Shown here: positions 9,906 through 21,784 of the stretch, piece by piece
How the letters are laid out: the number at the start of each line of letters is the position of its first letter
Numbering within the stretch: position 1 is the stretch's first letter
Source of the DNA: Anastrepha obliqua
Taxonomy: Eukaryota > Arthropoda > Insecta > Diptera > Tephritidae
NCBI RefSeq assembly: GCF_027943255.1
Contig: NC_072893.1
Location: 121,767,784 to 121,831,783 of the forward strand
Direction of reading: 5' to 3'
DNA length: 64,000 nt
Made by a program: the position numbers and the translations under genes
Notes under the pieces: model-generated
Told to the model about the DNA's origin: nothing
Databases searched by the model: none
Seen by the model: only the letters and a program-made list of their open reading frames with translations

Positions 9906-10990
9906 TTGCCAATTCGGCAATTTCTCTTTTGTCATGTAAAGATGCTAATAGGTGTTTCAGCTATCTTGCTCAAGAATTGCCCAGCGTTGGCAATTCCTCT
10001 TGAAATCATTTTTAACAAAATCTTATCTACGAGCATTTCTTTAAATGAATGGATATTAACAATCATCACAACTTATTTTAAAAGCGGAGGAAAAAATGAT
10101 GTTCGCAATTATAGGCAGCCATCCAAGCCATCAAGCATCTCTAAACTATTTGAATACCTTGTAAAGGACAAAATTTATTTTGCGGTTAAGTTTTTAATTA
10201 ACCCAAATCAACATGGCCGTCCTACAGCTACTAATTTTGCTTTTTTAGCGAATTCTGTACGTCATCGTTTTCCAAAGGACTCCAAGTTGATTGCATTTAC
10301 ACTGATTTCTCTAGGGCATTTGACAAAGCGTCGCACGAGATTGTAGTGAACAAATTTCCGTGCTTGGGCTTTCACTCTACCTTTTTGCAATGGCTTAAGT
10401 CATATTTGAGCGAGAGACGGTGCGTGGTAAAAATTGATGGAGTATTAACAAATCACTTTTTTTCTACTTCAGGTGTTCCCCAAGGGAGTTAAGAGCCCAT
10501 TTCTCTTCGTCATTTTTATCAATGACATAAGTTAATGTTTTTCCGTTACGAATTTCTGCTCTTTGCGTATGATTTAAAAACTTCTCATCTGTTAAGGACT
10601 CAGTGGATGCTTGCAGGCTGCAATACGACTTGAACAATCTTCGTTGTTGGTGGATGAGACAGACAGACGCGTCGTCTTTGAATATTAAAAATGTTTTCAT
10701 TAAACATTTTTGAGGCGTCATCACGTTTTTAATAAGTGTTACACTATTTCTAATAATGCTTTACAAGGTATAACAGAATTTAAGGATTTTGGTGTTTTTT
10801 TCGGTACGAAATTTTCTTTCAGTAGTCACATTAATTTTATTCTTTCACACAGAATGTGTTTTTGCGTCCAAGCACCCCGTAGATCGTTGCTCGTTTGTTA
10901 ATGAACAGTTCTTCTATTTTACTTCTAATAAGATACTCAGATCGGCTTATATTTTTAAGCACAAAATAGGTGTCAGTGTACGAATAACTT
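9906..10990 (+). pseudogene. LINE reverse transcriptase relic (Jockey/CR1-like)
   Basis: 9906-10346 reads ALAIPLEIIFNKIL, TTYFKSGGKNDVRNYRQPS (the P.FKSG..DVRNYRP motif) and SSISKLFEYLVKDKI. A frameshift leads to YTDFSRAFDKASHEIV (catalytic box A, FSRAFDK) and SGVPQGS at about 10470-10495. LFAYDLK at about 10560 is the decayed (Y/F)ADD region. An LGVFFDTKFSFSSHI-like thumb region follows at 10780-10840. At least four frameshifts and stops. The endonuclease and C-terminus are absent. Confidence 0.75.
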
Positions 10991-12020
10991 AGGATTTGAA
11001 AGCAAGCCCACCCTTTGTATGTGTAGAGTAATTTTTCCGCATACCAAGCTTAGGTAATCACTTAAATAGTTACAAAGTATTGCGCTTGTATTTCAGCTTA
11101 AATGTTAATTATTATATAAATAAAAAAAAAATAATAGCCCAATATTTACCAAAAATATTGGCAGTGCACTTTTTCACTTACTCGCCGATTTAAGGAACTA
11201 AAAAACTAAATTAAATAAATAGAAATGCGCAAAAGTCAAAGAAAAGGTAAATGCAAAAATAATTCACACTACTCTATTTTATTTTACTATTTTATTATTA
11301 TTATTTTTTGGTTTTTTTTTTTAAGTCTGCGTTTGGTTTTAAATAAAATATAATATCCGCTTAATTTACAATACAAACAGTTAAACCTTTTATTATTTAT
11401 AAATCGTGCACGATTTGCTAAAACTCAAGAAATTCGTTAACGCCATCGGATCAATTATCGAAATATCGATCACATCAGCTGCTCGTAGGTACATCCCTGT
11501 CACGCATGCACGCGCTATGTGTGACTATACAATTCGAATTTATTAGCGCAGTTTTCGACTGCTGCTAATTTCTTATGCAAAGCAACTATAAAATTGCTCT
11601 AATTGACTAAAGTAAATGAGAGAAGACGCTATTTATTTTATTGATAAATTTATTATTATTTATTTATTATTAAATTTGTGAACATATTTTTAGCAGCTAT
11701 TTGCGCGCTTACTGTAAGTAAATTTCACTGCATTTTAATTTTTCACATTTAATGACAGACCACTAGAAGGATAAATCTGTTATAAAGGATGGTTTATTGG
11801 CAGGCTTCACGAAAATATACCATAAATTGTTGAAATTTTGACTGGGAACATCAACTCAGGAAAAATAGCCTAAAGTGTATCTAAGATATATATAAGATAT
11901 AGGCCTCTCTCTACTTTTCCTCTACGTTATATCTTTTTTCTCTCTCGCGGAACGAAAATGCCCAAAACGTTGCATGGCCTTGAAATTTTACTCTCCATTC
12001 TCGCTCGCCCATCGACGCCT
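10991..12020. other. AT-rich DNA without recognisable genes
   Basis: Contains homopolymer and ATT runs (11280-11345, 11640-11680). No coding signal. 11930-12020 (pyrimidine-rich, then GCCTAAGAAG) resembles the sequence next to the Helentron-like end at 57380-57436 and may belong to such an element. Confidence 0.4.
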
Positions 12021-12040
12021 AAGAAGTTTCACTTCAACAA
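12021..12040 (+). mobile_element. Isolated Helentron-like subterminal repeat
   Basis: AAGAAGTTTCACTTCAACAA matches the termini at 20346-20362 and 57434-57450. No partner end or coding remnant was found nearby, so this is probably a truncated copy. Confidence 0.45.
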
Positions 12041-12059
12041 AATATTTATCGGTGAAAAA

Positions 12060-12370
12060 AAATCTTCGATTAATTACTAAAAAATATATTTAAGAAGCTC
12101 GTGTTAAAATTTGAGACTAATCGGTTTAGCCGTTTTCGAGCAATGTTGGTCACCGCCTTTGAAAACAACATTTTGAGAAAAACGCGTTTAAAGTTTGAAA
12201 AGCACTTTCAAGCACTCCGAAACGCCTTTTTAAATTTGCGCGTAACTTCGAAAATATTCACCGGAACGATATTAAATTTACTGTGTGTATTCTTAAATAT
12301 ATGTACATTAAGAAAAAATAAAAAAAATCGACTTTTTGAAACTTCTAACAGTATATAACCCCGCAACTGA
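12060..12370 (+). repeat. Divergent interspersed repeat, copy 1
   Basis: Shares an ordered series of blocks with 18295-18545: TTTTGAGAAAAACG.. TTTAAAGTTT, ..AACT(T)CGAAAA.TATT, TTCTTAAATAT/TTTTTAAGATAT, and ACTTTTTGAAA.TTCT ending in AACCCC. Overall clearly diverged. No coding content. 12371-13480 downstream holds nothing else I recognise. Confidence 0.55.
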
Positions 12371-13483
12371 GGCTGCAGCTCTTTTCCCTTCAAAATCTTT
12401 TGATATCATGACCAGAATTGAGTTGCTGGCATTCGGCAAGAATGATAGAAAGAAGATTGCGCCCCTCAGAGAGTACGTGACGTCACGTTTTTCCAAGTTG
12501 TGCTTTTTTATACCGAAAATGCGAAAATTTTGAAGTTTCGTGTTTGTTTCTTTTTTTTAATTTAAAGCTACCACAACTTTAAGTTAAAAAAAAAAACTGT
12601 ATTATTATACGAAAGAAGGTTAAAAAAGGCCACTCTGAGAAGATTTTAGTGATAATGAAAAGTCGTTGGTTCTTATAAAATTTGATATTTTGAAAGTGAA
12701 AATTTAATTTTTTGTTCCTTTTAAGGTTATGTTTGAATATTAAATTATTAAAATTTCTTTCAACTCTTCTTAACATTGAAAACCTTTTTACATATTTTAA
12801 AAAGCATTTGAATTTACTGAATGCGAATTGAAACCATAGAGGTGTAATCGTTCCTCCCGGCCATCAATCCTTAGTGGGACGTAGGGCATCAATAGATGTA
12901 TTCATTGTAAAAATAAGCCACTGGTATTTGTACAAAAATAGTACCTTATCTAGTTACATAACCTCAAATTTAGCAAATAAGTCGTTCCCTTAACAAAATA
13001 GTCTCGCTTAACAAAAAAAATCTCAAATTAAATTGTACATAAGCTAACACATTTATTTAAAAAAAACGCACATTCTAAAGACAATTTGTCACGCATATTA
13101 AGTGATTCAATAAAAATTTAGTGTTTTAATATATTTTCTTTAAATGGGCATTTTAGTGCGTTTTTATATCCAAAGCTAGACAACACTGCAGTAGTGAGAA
13201 AGAGATTTGAGCGCCGAAAGCAGAAGAACACCAACAACACCTGCACTCTCGGGCAATGCCACCAGATGTTAAAAAAAAGTAAAGCTAAATAAAACTGTGT
13301 GAATTATTTAAATAATTATTAAAAAATGTATATTTTACAAAATTATAAACATTACATTTTAATTAGAACAGCTATAAAAATGTCATGAAGAAAGAACTAA
13401 AACTCCAAGACTAACTAACAAAAAAAATGCTAAACCAAGTTACGAAAATGGTAATCTGGCCATACTGGAGCTAAAATCACGTA

Positions 13484-14925
13484 CAGTGGCTCAATAAAGA
13501 ACTCGGACAAACCTTAGTTAAAACTTTGTATAAAAAACACTGCTAAAATAAAGGCGATTTGAAACAATATTTTTCTATTTAATATATAAATGCCTTATTT
13601 ATATAATTTAAGAAATAACAAAAACATAAGATAAGTCGTGTGCACTTCTTTTACAATAACAAAAAACTTTCAAAATGAGGAGAATTCACGCCAAAAAAGA
13701 ACTCGGACATCTGGCATCACTTCGTAATTTCTGACAGTTTAAATGGGGGAATCCCATTTTTTAAATTATGTATAGTTAATTGAGGAACGATCGACAGTTT
13801 TGGAAGTAAATTGTGTCAATAAAATTGTGTCAAGTACGCATTTTCTTTTTTCTTTTTTGTAAAATGAGTCGACAACGTGGCCAAACTTCGGTGGAAGTGC
13901 GAAAAATAATTATTGAGCAACATAAAAATGGAAAAACCATGCGTGAAATCGGCAAACTTGTAAATCGACCGCGATCAACTGTATGTGACACCATAAAACG
14001 CTTTAAAGAAACAAAATCTGTAGAAAACAAAGTGAAATCAGGACGGCCAAAGCTTTTTACGGACGCTAACGAGCTGTGGATAGTAAACCAAGTCAGAGCA
14101 AATCCTCATTTAAGTACTCCAAAACTTACAACACAAGTTAAAGAACATCTTGAAATTGACTGCAAACCAGAAACTTTGCGATTAGTTCTAAGAAAAAACT
14201 ACCTCAATGGCAGAGTCGCAAGAAAAAAACCCTACATTAGTAAGAAAAATAAAAACAAACGAATTAATTTTGCAAAAACCTATAAAAATAAGGACATTGA
14301 ATTCTAGAAAGATGTGATATTTTGCGACGAAAGCAAATAAAACATATTCAGATCAGTTGGGCAGTCGTATGTATGGAGGAAGCCAAATGAGGAGCTGAAA
14401 GTGAAAAACCTTCGTGCCACTGTTACACACGGTGGCGGTTCAGTGATGGTTTGGAGATGTATGTCCGCCTCCGGGCCCGGAAATCTTTATTTTGTTGATG
14501 GCATAATGGATCACAAGCAATATCTTTCAATTTTAAAAAGAAATTTAATTCAAAGTGCTGAAAAATTGGGTATAAAGGAACAATTTTATTTTTACCAAGA
14601 CAATGACCCCAAGCATAAGGCGCTTGAAGTTCGCTTGTGGTTGATGTATAACTGCCCGAAAGTGCTCGAAACTCCACCGCAGTCCCCTGATATAAACGTC
14701 ATTGAGCATTTTTGGGCGCATTTGGAGAATAAACTCAAAAATCACAAAATTTCAAACAAAAAGGACCTCGAAGCTGCTCTTAAGGACGAATGGCCTAAAA
14801 TTTATCCTTCCGTTTGCAGAAATTTGGTGGAGTCAATGCCGAAACGACTAAATGCTGTTATTAAATACAAAGAGTTTCCCACAAAATATTATTTTTTATT
14901 TTTATTTATCTTTATTGAGCCACTG
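13484..14925 (+). mobile_element. Complete Tc1-like element
   Basis: Inverted ends CAGTGGCTCAATAAAGAACT (13484) and TCTTTATTGAGCCACTG (ending 14925), TA target duplication at 13482-13483 and 14926-14927. A second internal copy of AAAGAACTCGGACA at 13697 gives an inverted/direct repeat arrangement. 1442 bp, with one transposase gene filling the centre. Confidence 0.9.
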
Positions 14926-14928
14926 TAA
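13864..14928 (+). pseudogene. Tc1-like transposase with two in-frame stops
   Basis: Start chosen at 13864 (MSRQRGQTSVEVRKIIIEQ), the first Met after the long 5' leader. The frame is unbroken for 354 codons to the TAA overlapping the right terminus, apart from TAG at 14305-14307 (Trp expected) and TAA at 14338-14340. Domains: paired-like HTHs with GRPRSTV-type text at about 35-45, GRPKLF linker, RKKPYISKKNK, then FCDESK (first Asp), GGGSVMVWRCMSASGPGNL, YQDNDPKH (second Asp) and SPDINVIEHFW (Asp then Glu). A D,D34E transposase inactivated only by point changes, so a fairly recent copy. Confidence 0.9.
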
Positions 14929-17640
14929 CTAGTTGTCAAATTCGCTGAGAGCAAAGTAACGGGACCACGATAGGCGCCATCTCATTATTCTTTCCATCAT
15001 GGGCATTCGGTATATTCTCCTACTTTTCCAGTAAAAAAAGAAAGAAAGAAGAACGAATTTTCTAAAAATTTGAGAGCATTCACTCTGAGAGCGGCAAATA
15101 TTACAAGTACAAAAAACTTGTAAGATCCAGCACGCAATTCAAAAAAGTTAAAAAATAATGGAAAATTTTAAATTCTACTGCGATCTGAGGATATTTGTAC
15201 ACTTTTCTTAAGTTAACCTGTTTCTACTCAAACTTTTTCTACACAGGTTTTTCAAAATTCAATCTTTTATTCGTATATTGCATGAGCGTATGCTTGTGAA
15301 ACACGTTTTTTTCTATTGCCCTACTCTTACAAGTAAAAATTTATCCAGTAACAACTTGAAACTTCTCCTCTAAATGAAATGTCACTTTGCGCTCTCAGTT
15401 TCCCCTTCCTAGCAAGTACAAGAACGTTAAGTAACAATTGTCAAAAACTGGGCACAAACTATCGCGCATGAGAACTACTATTCAGTATCATTGGTGCCAA
15501 ACTGCACCCATTGACAGTTTCTAAACCAATACAACCATCAATGGGAGCCTATAAACAAAACCGAATCAATGTAGAAACAATTGTAAACAAAACATTGACA
15601 TCGAACTTGAAAAATGTCGCTGCCAATTTAGGGGGTGTAGGTTAGCTGTACTCACTCCATACTCGCACGCATATACTTATACATACATACATACAACGAT
15701 ATGTAAATTCAACTCATGTAAATTTGGCAATTCACCGACCAACGAACTGCACACAAAAAAATCACAGGTTTTCGACGTCGTACAATTTCTTCCGTAAACG
15801 AACGTCGCCGGTGCGCACGAATTAATTTGTATGATAAACACACCTACGATTGTTTTCATTTTTTTCTCGGTCTGTTTATTTAAACTTAGCTGAGTGGCTT
15901 AACTAGCCAACGCCAGACCAACGCAAATTAAGCGAATTGCCCAATGAACCAAATACAAAAGCGACGAAGTGACGATTCAAAATTTGTGACAAAAAAAGTA
16001 GCTGATTGAATCGCACTTGTCGGTCTAATGTCCCTGTAGGAAAAACTTGAACTAGGACGAGAAATTCCTGATTCAGCTTTAGTACTACTGGTACAATAAT
16101 GCTAATGATACCTTGGATCAGATTCTGTGTTACTGTCCGCATTTTGCAGATGCCGACTTAGATGTCTACGTTCTTGTGTTTTACGTTCCTTCCCTCGTTG
16201 AATGATTTTATCAACTAGAGGATTAGGAATTCATGACTCTAAGCAATCCCTTGCTAACTTTAGATGCCACTTATTTAGATAACTAACCTGGCCTAACCTT
16301 ATATATTTCGCTAATTAATGCATTTCGCTCAGGAATTTTATAATAATAAAGAATTTAAAGTATAATAAAGAATATTTAAAATAATAAGATACACTGCTTT
16401 TCTTCAAGTTGCATTCCGAAGCCAATATAGTCAAATAGCTCTTCTCGCGGGTCTACCCTCAATTGCATTGGGCTGCAGCAAATGAAAGTGAAAAAATGTG
16501 ACACAACCAATAAGCTTCAGTTTTTTGTAGATTTTTTGTAGATATATTGTACGAAAAATTTATAATTTATTTATTTAAGATCACAGTATTTTTTACAAAT
16601 ATTCGAATATATAGTATGAAATTAAATATAAGTAACATTAAACAAAATATTATAGTTATTATAGGGAGCAACTATATAGTATGATAATTAGTAAAAGAAA
16701 ATTAGTTATACAAAGCTTTTTTTAAGCAAACATAGTTAAATTTGAAACTCTTAAATCGTAGCCCCAAACAGATGGATAAGTTTCCTAAAATTGATGAAAA
16801 GCAAAATTACCTCAGAGGAATGCTTTGATTTAGGAAATATCAATTTTTCATACAGATAGAGTGCCGAATTCGTACTCAAGCCACTCAAAAGTAGGAAAGG
16901 GAAAATGTAGTTTGTACCCTTGAGTTAGTCAGAAATCTCAAACAAGGAAGACATCTAAACTGATATGGGTCGTATGGTCGTATAAACTCATGGAATGAGG
17001 CACAAATTTGATATAACTACATATATTAATTCAGAGTAGGTGAAGAAAGTTAATTACCTACCTACTCCAATTTTAAACCATATGTATTCAAAAAACAAAA
17101 AGTCCCAAATACAAGTATAATCATCCTCTTTAAAGTTTTAGCCATGTAGCCGCAGTGTGTAATAATTGATTATTATCCAGTTTAGACCTATCTATACATG
17201 TTTTTAACCTTCAAATCCAGTGGATAACCTCTTTTGCCAAATAAATGTAGCTTCAAACCAATTAGCAAATTAAGTAAAAATCTTTTTTCGGCGGAGAAAA
17301 ATCAAACAAAATTTATATAATCCCATTTATATCCGTCCGATGGCATAGCACAAAAGATAAGACGATGGGATGCGGAAGATCAATAAAATACCGAGTTGGT
17401 GATGGCGAATGATAGAAATAGAAACTAGAATGACGATAGACGATAGACGTAAAATAGTAATTATCATTCGATTGGGTACATATTCTGAAAGTAGATATTC
17501 GATGCAGTTAATGTTGGTGGTGTTAAATGAAGAGGGTGACCTCTTTTGCTCGTTAGAAAAACCAAGTGACCTGGCTTCAATTTGTGTTTCTCATTGAAGC
17601 TAGTTAAACTCGGCCTAAACAGATTATACAGGGTCATCAG
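14929..17640. other. No recognisable gene or element
   Basis: About 2.7 kb of AT-rich DNA. There is a short CATA microsatellite at 15683-15704. Short open frames here (for example 15903-16142 minus) have no recognisable content. I find no candidate for the missing Ork1 first exon. Confidence 0.45.
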
Positions 17641-17804
17641 GAAAACCGTCTTATTTACTTAATGATATTATTAATTTGGTCATTGCTGTTTAATTTGAAT
17701 ATACCCGCACGACATGAAGTCCAAAACTTAACCGTTTTCGAAATATTCGATTTGAAATATTTAAGAGGTTATGGGTTAGTGGCCTGAAGAAATGATATAT
17801 TGTA

Positions 17805-18000
17805 ATAAAAAATAAAAACAGCATTAATACATCATGTTTCGACTCGACTTTAGCAAAATTTCAAAACAAAACAAAAAAATTAATAATTGTAAAATAAAAA
17901 AAAAAATTGTAAAAAAATAAAAACAGCATTAATACATCGCGTTTCGACTTGACTTTGGCAAAATTTCAAAAAAAAAAAAGTGAATAATTTTAAAAGTTAT
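17805..18000 (+). repeat. Tandem duplication of a roughly 110-bp unit
   Basis: AATAAAAACAGCATTAATAC followed by ATC(A/G)(T/C)GTTTCGACT(C/T)GACTT occurs at about 17811 and again at about 17918, each followed by GCAAAATTTCAAAA and an A-rich run. Two diverged head-to-tail units. Confidence 0.75.
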
Positions 18001-18294
18001 CGTTGTTTGTGTGGAGCTCGTTTCTCCAGAAGTCGCTTGCCGTGATCATCACAAGTCCTTGGAGACTCATCTAAAATCAATCGGTCAAGAGAAATTAGTT
18101 TTATTAATAGATAATCTTGGTAAATTAACAATATGGCGACCTCAACAAAGTTTTGAGAAAAAAACCGACAATTAATTGTTAAAAAAATTGAAAATTTGAA
18201 AAAAAATCCTTCGATCAGGCACGAGTTTCTTATGTTTTTCAAAAGCGGTATAAATATTATTGAAATCCTACAAGCGGTTTTTAAGTTACAGTGA

Positions 18295-18545
18295 TCACCA
18301 GTTCAAAAAATATAGTTTTGAGAAAAACGTATTTAAAGTTTTGCTTTCGGTTGCTTGCAGCTGCTGCTAGCTACTTGCTCGCAAACGCTCCGCAGCGCCC
18401 GAGTGCCCTTTATTACTTGTTGCATAACTCGAAAAGTATTTGTCGGATTCACTTCAAATTTTCACACAATATTTTTAAGATATTTATGCAAATAAAAGCC
18501 AACTTTTTGAAAATTCTGACCATCCCTAACCCCTTACAACCATAT
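18295..18545 (+). repeat. Divergent interspersed repeat, copy 2
   Basis: Partner of 12060-12370, with the same order of conserved blocks. The middle here is GC-richer (CTTGCAGCTGCTGCTAGC). Confidence 0.5.
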
Positions 18546-18658
18546 ACATTTTTCTTTGCTTGCACGCCCACTTTTTAATGCTGCTTCAAGAGACCTATTT
18601 TTTCTGTTTAGTTTAATGGGTAATAAGAATCATAGTTTAAAAAATCATAACAGTTTAA

Positions 18659-18993
18659 CCTCTTGCGCTATTTGGACGTGCTATACACGTCCAAAGAAAT
18701 TTGGTCTCAAAATTTAAAAGATGTGTCACGCACGTCTTCAAAGCTTTCTGAGCTTTCTGCGTTCCTTACTTAATAAAGAACTGTAAAAATAGCTCATCTT
18801 TTATTAAACATAATATATTCATACATATAAAATATTTATTATATATAAAATAATAAATAGTAGAATTATGTGCATTTTGAACACGCGATCTGCCCAAAGC
18901 TTTGACAGAAATTATTCCAAGTAAAAGCTCATTTGGAATTTTTTTGCACGGGATAGTCACACGCTTTTGGAAATTAATTTATAGCTCAAAAGG
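18659..18993. mobile_element. TTAA-flanked MITE (piggyBac-like)
   Basis: Ends CCTCTTGCGCTAT and ATAGCTCAAAAGG are imperfect inverted repeats (11 of 13), flanked by TTAA at 18655-18658 and 18994-18997. 335 bp, no coding capacity. TTAA duplication is characteristic of piggyBac-type transposition. Confidence 0.7.
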
Positions 18994-19278
18994 TTAATAA
19001 AAATCATCAGTAAAAAATAGAGTTAAAAATAAAAAAAATATATCTTTTAGTTTTTTCATTAAGTGCTTCGCACTTCAAATGATTAAAAAAAAGAAAGTGT
19101 GTGGTAGTTCACGGAACCCGCACGATTGAAGTGAAACTTCTTTTATCAACAAATTAATAATTTAACTATTATTTCAATATAATGCATGCAGAAGTCATGG
19201 AAAGCATGGAATGGAATTTTATTAAACAGAATTATTTATTTATTTTAATATAAAAAGAAATGAATTTATTGTACTCAA

Positions 19279-19586
19279 TTACATTTGGTTCTCGGCATTG
19301 TCATTATCATTATTGGATTCGTTTTCCAAAAATGAAACAAGGGCTTTATGGTAACTGAAATACGTAAAAAATGATCTACATTCTAATCTATCAAGGTATC
19401 GATGAAATACTGCATCAATGGTAGTTCCGCATCTTGTTGTTGGTACTACAAATTATCACTTATCGTACAACCGGAGGATTCACTGTCACGGTGTTCAACA
19501 GTAGCTCTTAATTTTTTACGCTCCAAATACTCACGTTGCCGTTCAGCACCTGTTTTCGGTTTCCGTTTTTGTTGATTTGATGCCAT
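19279..19586 (-). pseudogene. Deletion-fused Helentron-type protein remnant
   Basis: From ATG 19586: MASNQQKRKPKTGAERQREY, a basic N-terminal motif typical of Helitron/Helentron ORFs, open to TAG after about 50 residues. In another frame just downstream: TTIDAVFHRYLDR and FFTYFSYHKALVSFLEN, ending at TAA 19279. This matches the tail of the apurinic-type endonuclease (EEP) domain that Helentrons carry at their C-terminus. Rep and helicase, normally in between, are deleted. Confidence 0.7.
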
Positions 19587-19789
19587 ATTTAACAGAAATC
19601 AATCAACAAAACAAAATATGTTTGTAAGATTTGCTCAAAACTACACACACACTCTATGACGCGTCTCGCGTTACTAATATAATATTGTGTTTGGGATAAC
19701 TGTCAACTGTTTCCACCGAAATGCGTTCGCAAAGTGTATGGTCTTTGGTATGGTAAACAGATTTATGATACATTATTTTGCGGCGACAG

Positions 19790-20095
19790 CACAGCGCGAT
19801 AGCCCAGCGGCTAGCAATGTGGGCTTCCGATCCGAAATCCTTGGTTCGAATCACAAGAAAATTTTTTTTTTTTTATGCATTTATTTCATTTTGTTTTATG
19901 ATATGTTTATGAGCAGATTTTTTTCATGGCAGAAATACACTCGGAGGTTTGCCATTGCCTGCCGAGGGGCGACCGCTATTAGAAAAATGTTTTCATTAAT
20001 TTTGCTTTCACCGAGATTCGAACCAACGACCTCTCTGTGAATTCCGAATGGTGATCACGCACCAACCCACTCGGCTACGGCGGCCGTCAATCAAA
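19790..20095 (-). mobile_element. Composite SINE with two convergent tRNA-like heads (copy A)
   Basis: Minus strand from 20092: a tRNA-like head with A-box-like GTAGCCGAGTGGGT and B box GGTTCGAATC (20015-20024). The SINE body (CGGCAGGCAATGGCAAACC, TATTTCTGCCATG) and an A-rich stretch follow. Plus strand from 19793: a second head GCGCGATAGCCCAGCGGCT with B box GGTTCGAATC (19843-19852) running straight into poly-A. The heads face each other, tail to tail. Same composite at 57020-57325 in the opposite orientation. Confidence 0.75.
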
Positions 20096-20157
20096 TGTCA
20101 TATTTACAAATTACATTCGATAAGAATGCAATAATAAACGACCGCATTACATTCACG

Positions 20158-20345
20158 ACGACACGCCACGCCAGTCTTTTAACAGATGGCGCTGGCATAG
20201 CGTGAGTTTTACGTAGTTTAGCGTAGTTTTACTCCTCACAGCGTTTCATCCACGCCACGCTTTTAACAGATGGCGCTGGCGTAGCGTCACATATCGATGA
20301 AACGCTATGGTTTTACTCCTCACAGCGTTTCATCCTTCGAGACAA
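20158..20345 (+). repeat. Tandem duplication inside Helentron-like element A
   Basis: CACGCCACGC..CTTTTAACAG followed by ATGGCGCTGGC(A/G)TAGCGT and GTTTTACTCCTCACAGCGTT occurs twice (about 20166 and 20253). Non-coding, in the distal non-coding part of the element. Confidence 0.75.
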
Positions 20346-20365
20346 AAGAAGTTTCACTTCAAAAA

Positions 20366-21784
20366 TTTTTTGAATAGAAATTATTCAGCAATGATTTTGA
20401 AAACTGGCAAGTATTTTCAGCTATTCAAGGTGTGATATTTAGAAATTACCCAAATAATAATGCCCTTAAGTATCTAGTACGGATTTTCCGATAACCCTGT
20501 ATATAATGTTCAGTTTCATTTGTTCAGATTAGCCCACCGTATAAAATATGACACTTAGCTTGACATTTATTGACGAACTCATTTACCAAATTTAGTACTA
20601 ATTCCAATCTAACGAAAATGTATGCATAGCAATTCCTAAGAGATCGCCATGCAAAATTACAAGCAACTGTTACCCAACTTACGAAAAACTAGCGGGCTTA
20701 AAGTCATTAGCACCGCGCTTGTTCAGCACTAGTTTATTTCCTGCAGGGTGATATACGAGTATTTATTAGCGACTAGCTATACAAACATCGTCTACAGGGA
20801 AAGCCAATACATAAATTCCTCAGCACTGCATGTGATTTCATGTGCTCGGATGTGTTTATGTTCGCTTTCCGTTTGCCGGTTTGCAGTTGTGTGTGCGTGT
20901 GTGTGTATGCGCACGGAAGTATCAATGTTGGCTCGTGTGCATGGAAATCAAAGCACAATTTTTCTCACTCTCTCTTCTCTCTCATTCCCGCTCTGTGCAT
21001 ATATGGGTGAGTGTATGTATTCAAATGAAGCGCGCGGTTGTCAGAAGAAATTTATGTCGTTGTGTTGGCTATACAAATTGTCTTGATGTAAATATCTATT
21101 ATAACATTAATGATTGTCAAAAGCAGGTATTTGTACTTGCCGCCATGTCAAATGACGTCATTAATTGATGTATTTCGGAAGTAGCGGCGTTTAAAGTGTC
21201 ACGGCCAATGTGAGACAGTGACAGTGATACGGTTTTAATTGCGTGTAATCGATTTGTAAATGCTGGCTAAGCTTGGATTTTGTTTGGAGCATTTAGTTTA
21301 TTTAAATTCGTTTCACTTTTAGATGCTGATTTTTATATGCTTGATTGCTTTTTTTACATAATCACAATTTTTACTTTCAATTAAATTACTACATAGCATT
21401 ACACCAAATCAACATTTTTTTTCTATTCTTACTTTAATTAATTTATTTCGATTATATGCTGTGACTTTGAAAAATGGCAAATCTCCATATGACAGCTCAT
21501 TTGCACTAACTGCTTGTGGTTTTTTTGGATGCCGAACTGGGAGGTGAAATCTTCTAAAGATACGTAGAAGCCGACTCATACGTATGACTGATGCACATGC
21601 GATATTCCCCCGCTCTTTTTGATCTAAATTTCGTATTGCCTACGGACTAAACCAGCCCATCGCCTGGCTGTTTTGCTTCTTTCACCTCGGGATTACTAGT
21701 TAAGATATTCCTTCAAGGGGGCAGAATGTGTTTATTCACTCATTTGTCTGCGTTCATTATCATCATGTTTCAGCCTTCGCATAA
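20366..21784. other. No recognisable gene
   Basis: Contains a GT-rich tract (20889-20910) and pyrimidine-rich stretches. Open frames such as 20748-21086 lack recognisable content. Confidence 0.4.

Larger units (their letters stand above)
19095..20365 (-). mobile_element. Non-autonomous Helentron-like element A
   Basis: Bounded by GAAGTGAAACTTC (19128-19140) and its inverse GAAGTTTCACTTC (20348-20360). Just outside the first is a small hairpin (GTTC-ACG-GAAC, 19107-19117), as expected near the 3' end of Helitrons. Inside, on the minus strand, are fused remnants of the N-terminus and C-terminal endonuclease of a Helentron-type protein (19279-19586). Element B (56158-57452) has the same plan. 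Exact ends are not proven. Confidence 0.65.

Noticed and set aside
17997..18242. 81-codon minus-strand open frame ending KRLLEKRAPHKQR
   Set aside because: The C-terminal part looks vaguely protein-like, but I recognise no family and the rest is AT-driven.
19793..19860. tRNA-like sequence with A and B boxes as a real tRNA gene
   Set aside because: It lacks a credible acceptor stem and 3' processing context, recurs at 57250-57312 and runs into poly-A; it is a SINE head.
20748..21168. Possible Ork1 or other host exon in the Cys/Val-rich open frames
   Set aside because: The text derives from GT-rich simple sequence; no match to the expected M1 segment and no consistent splice sites.
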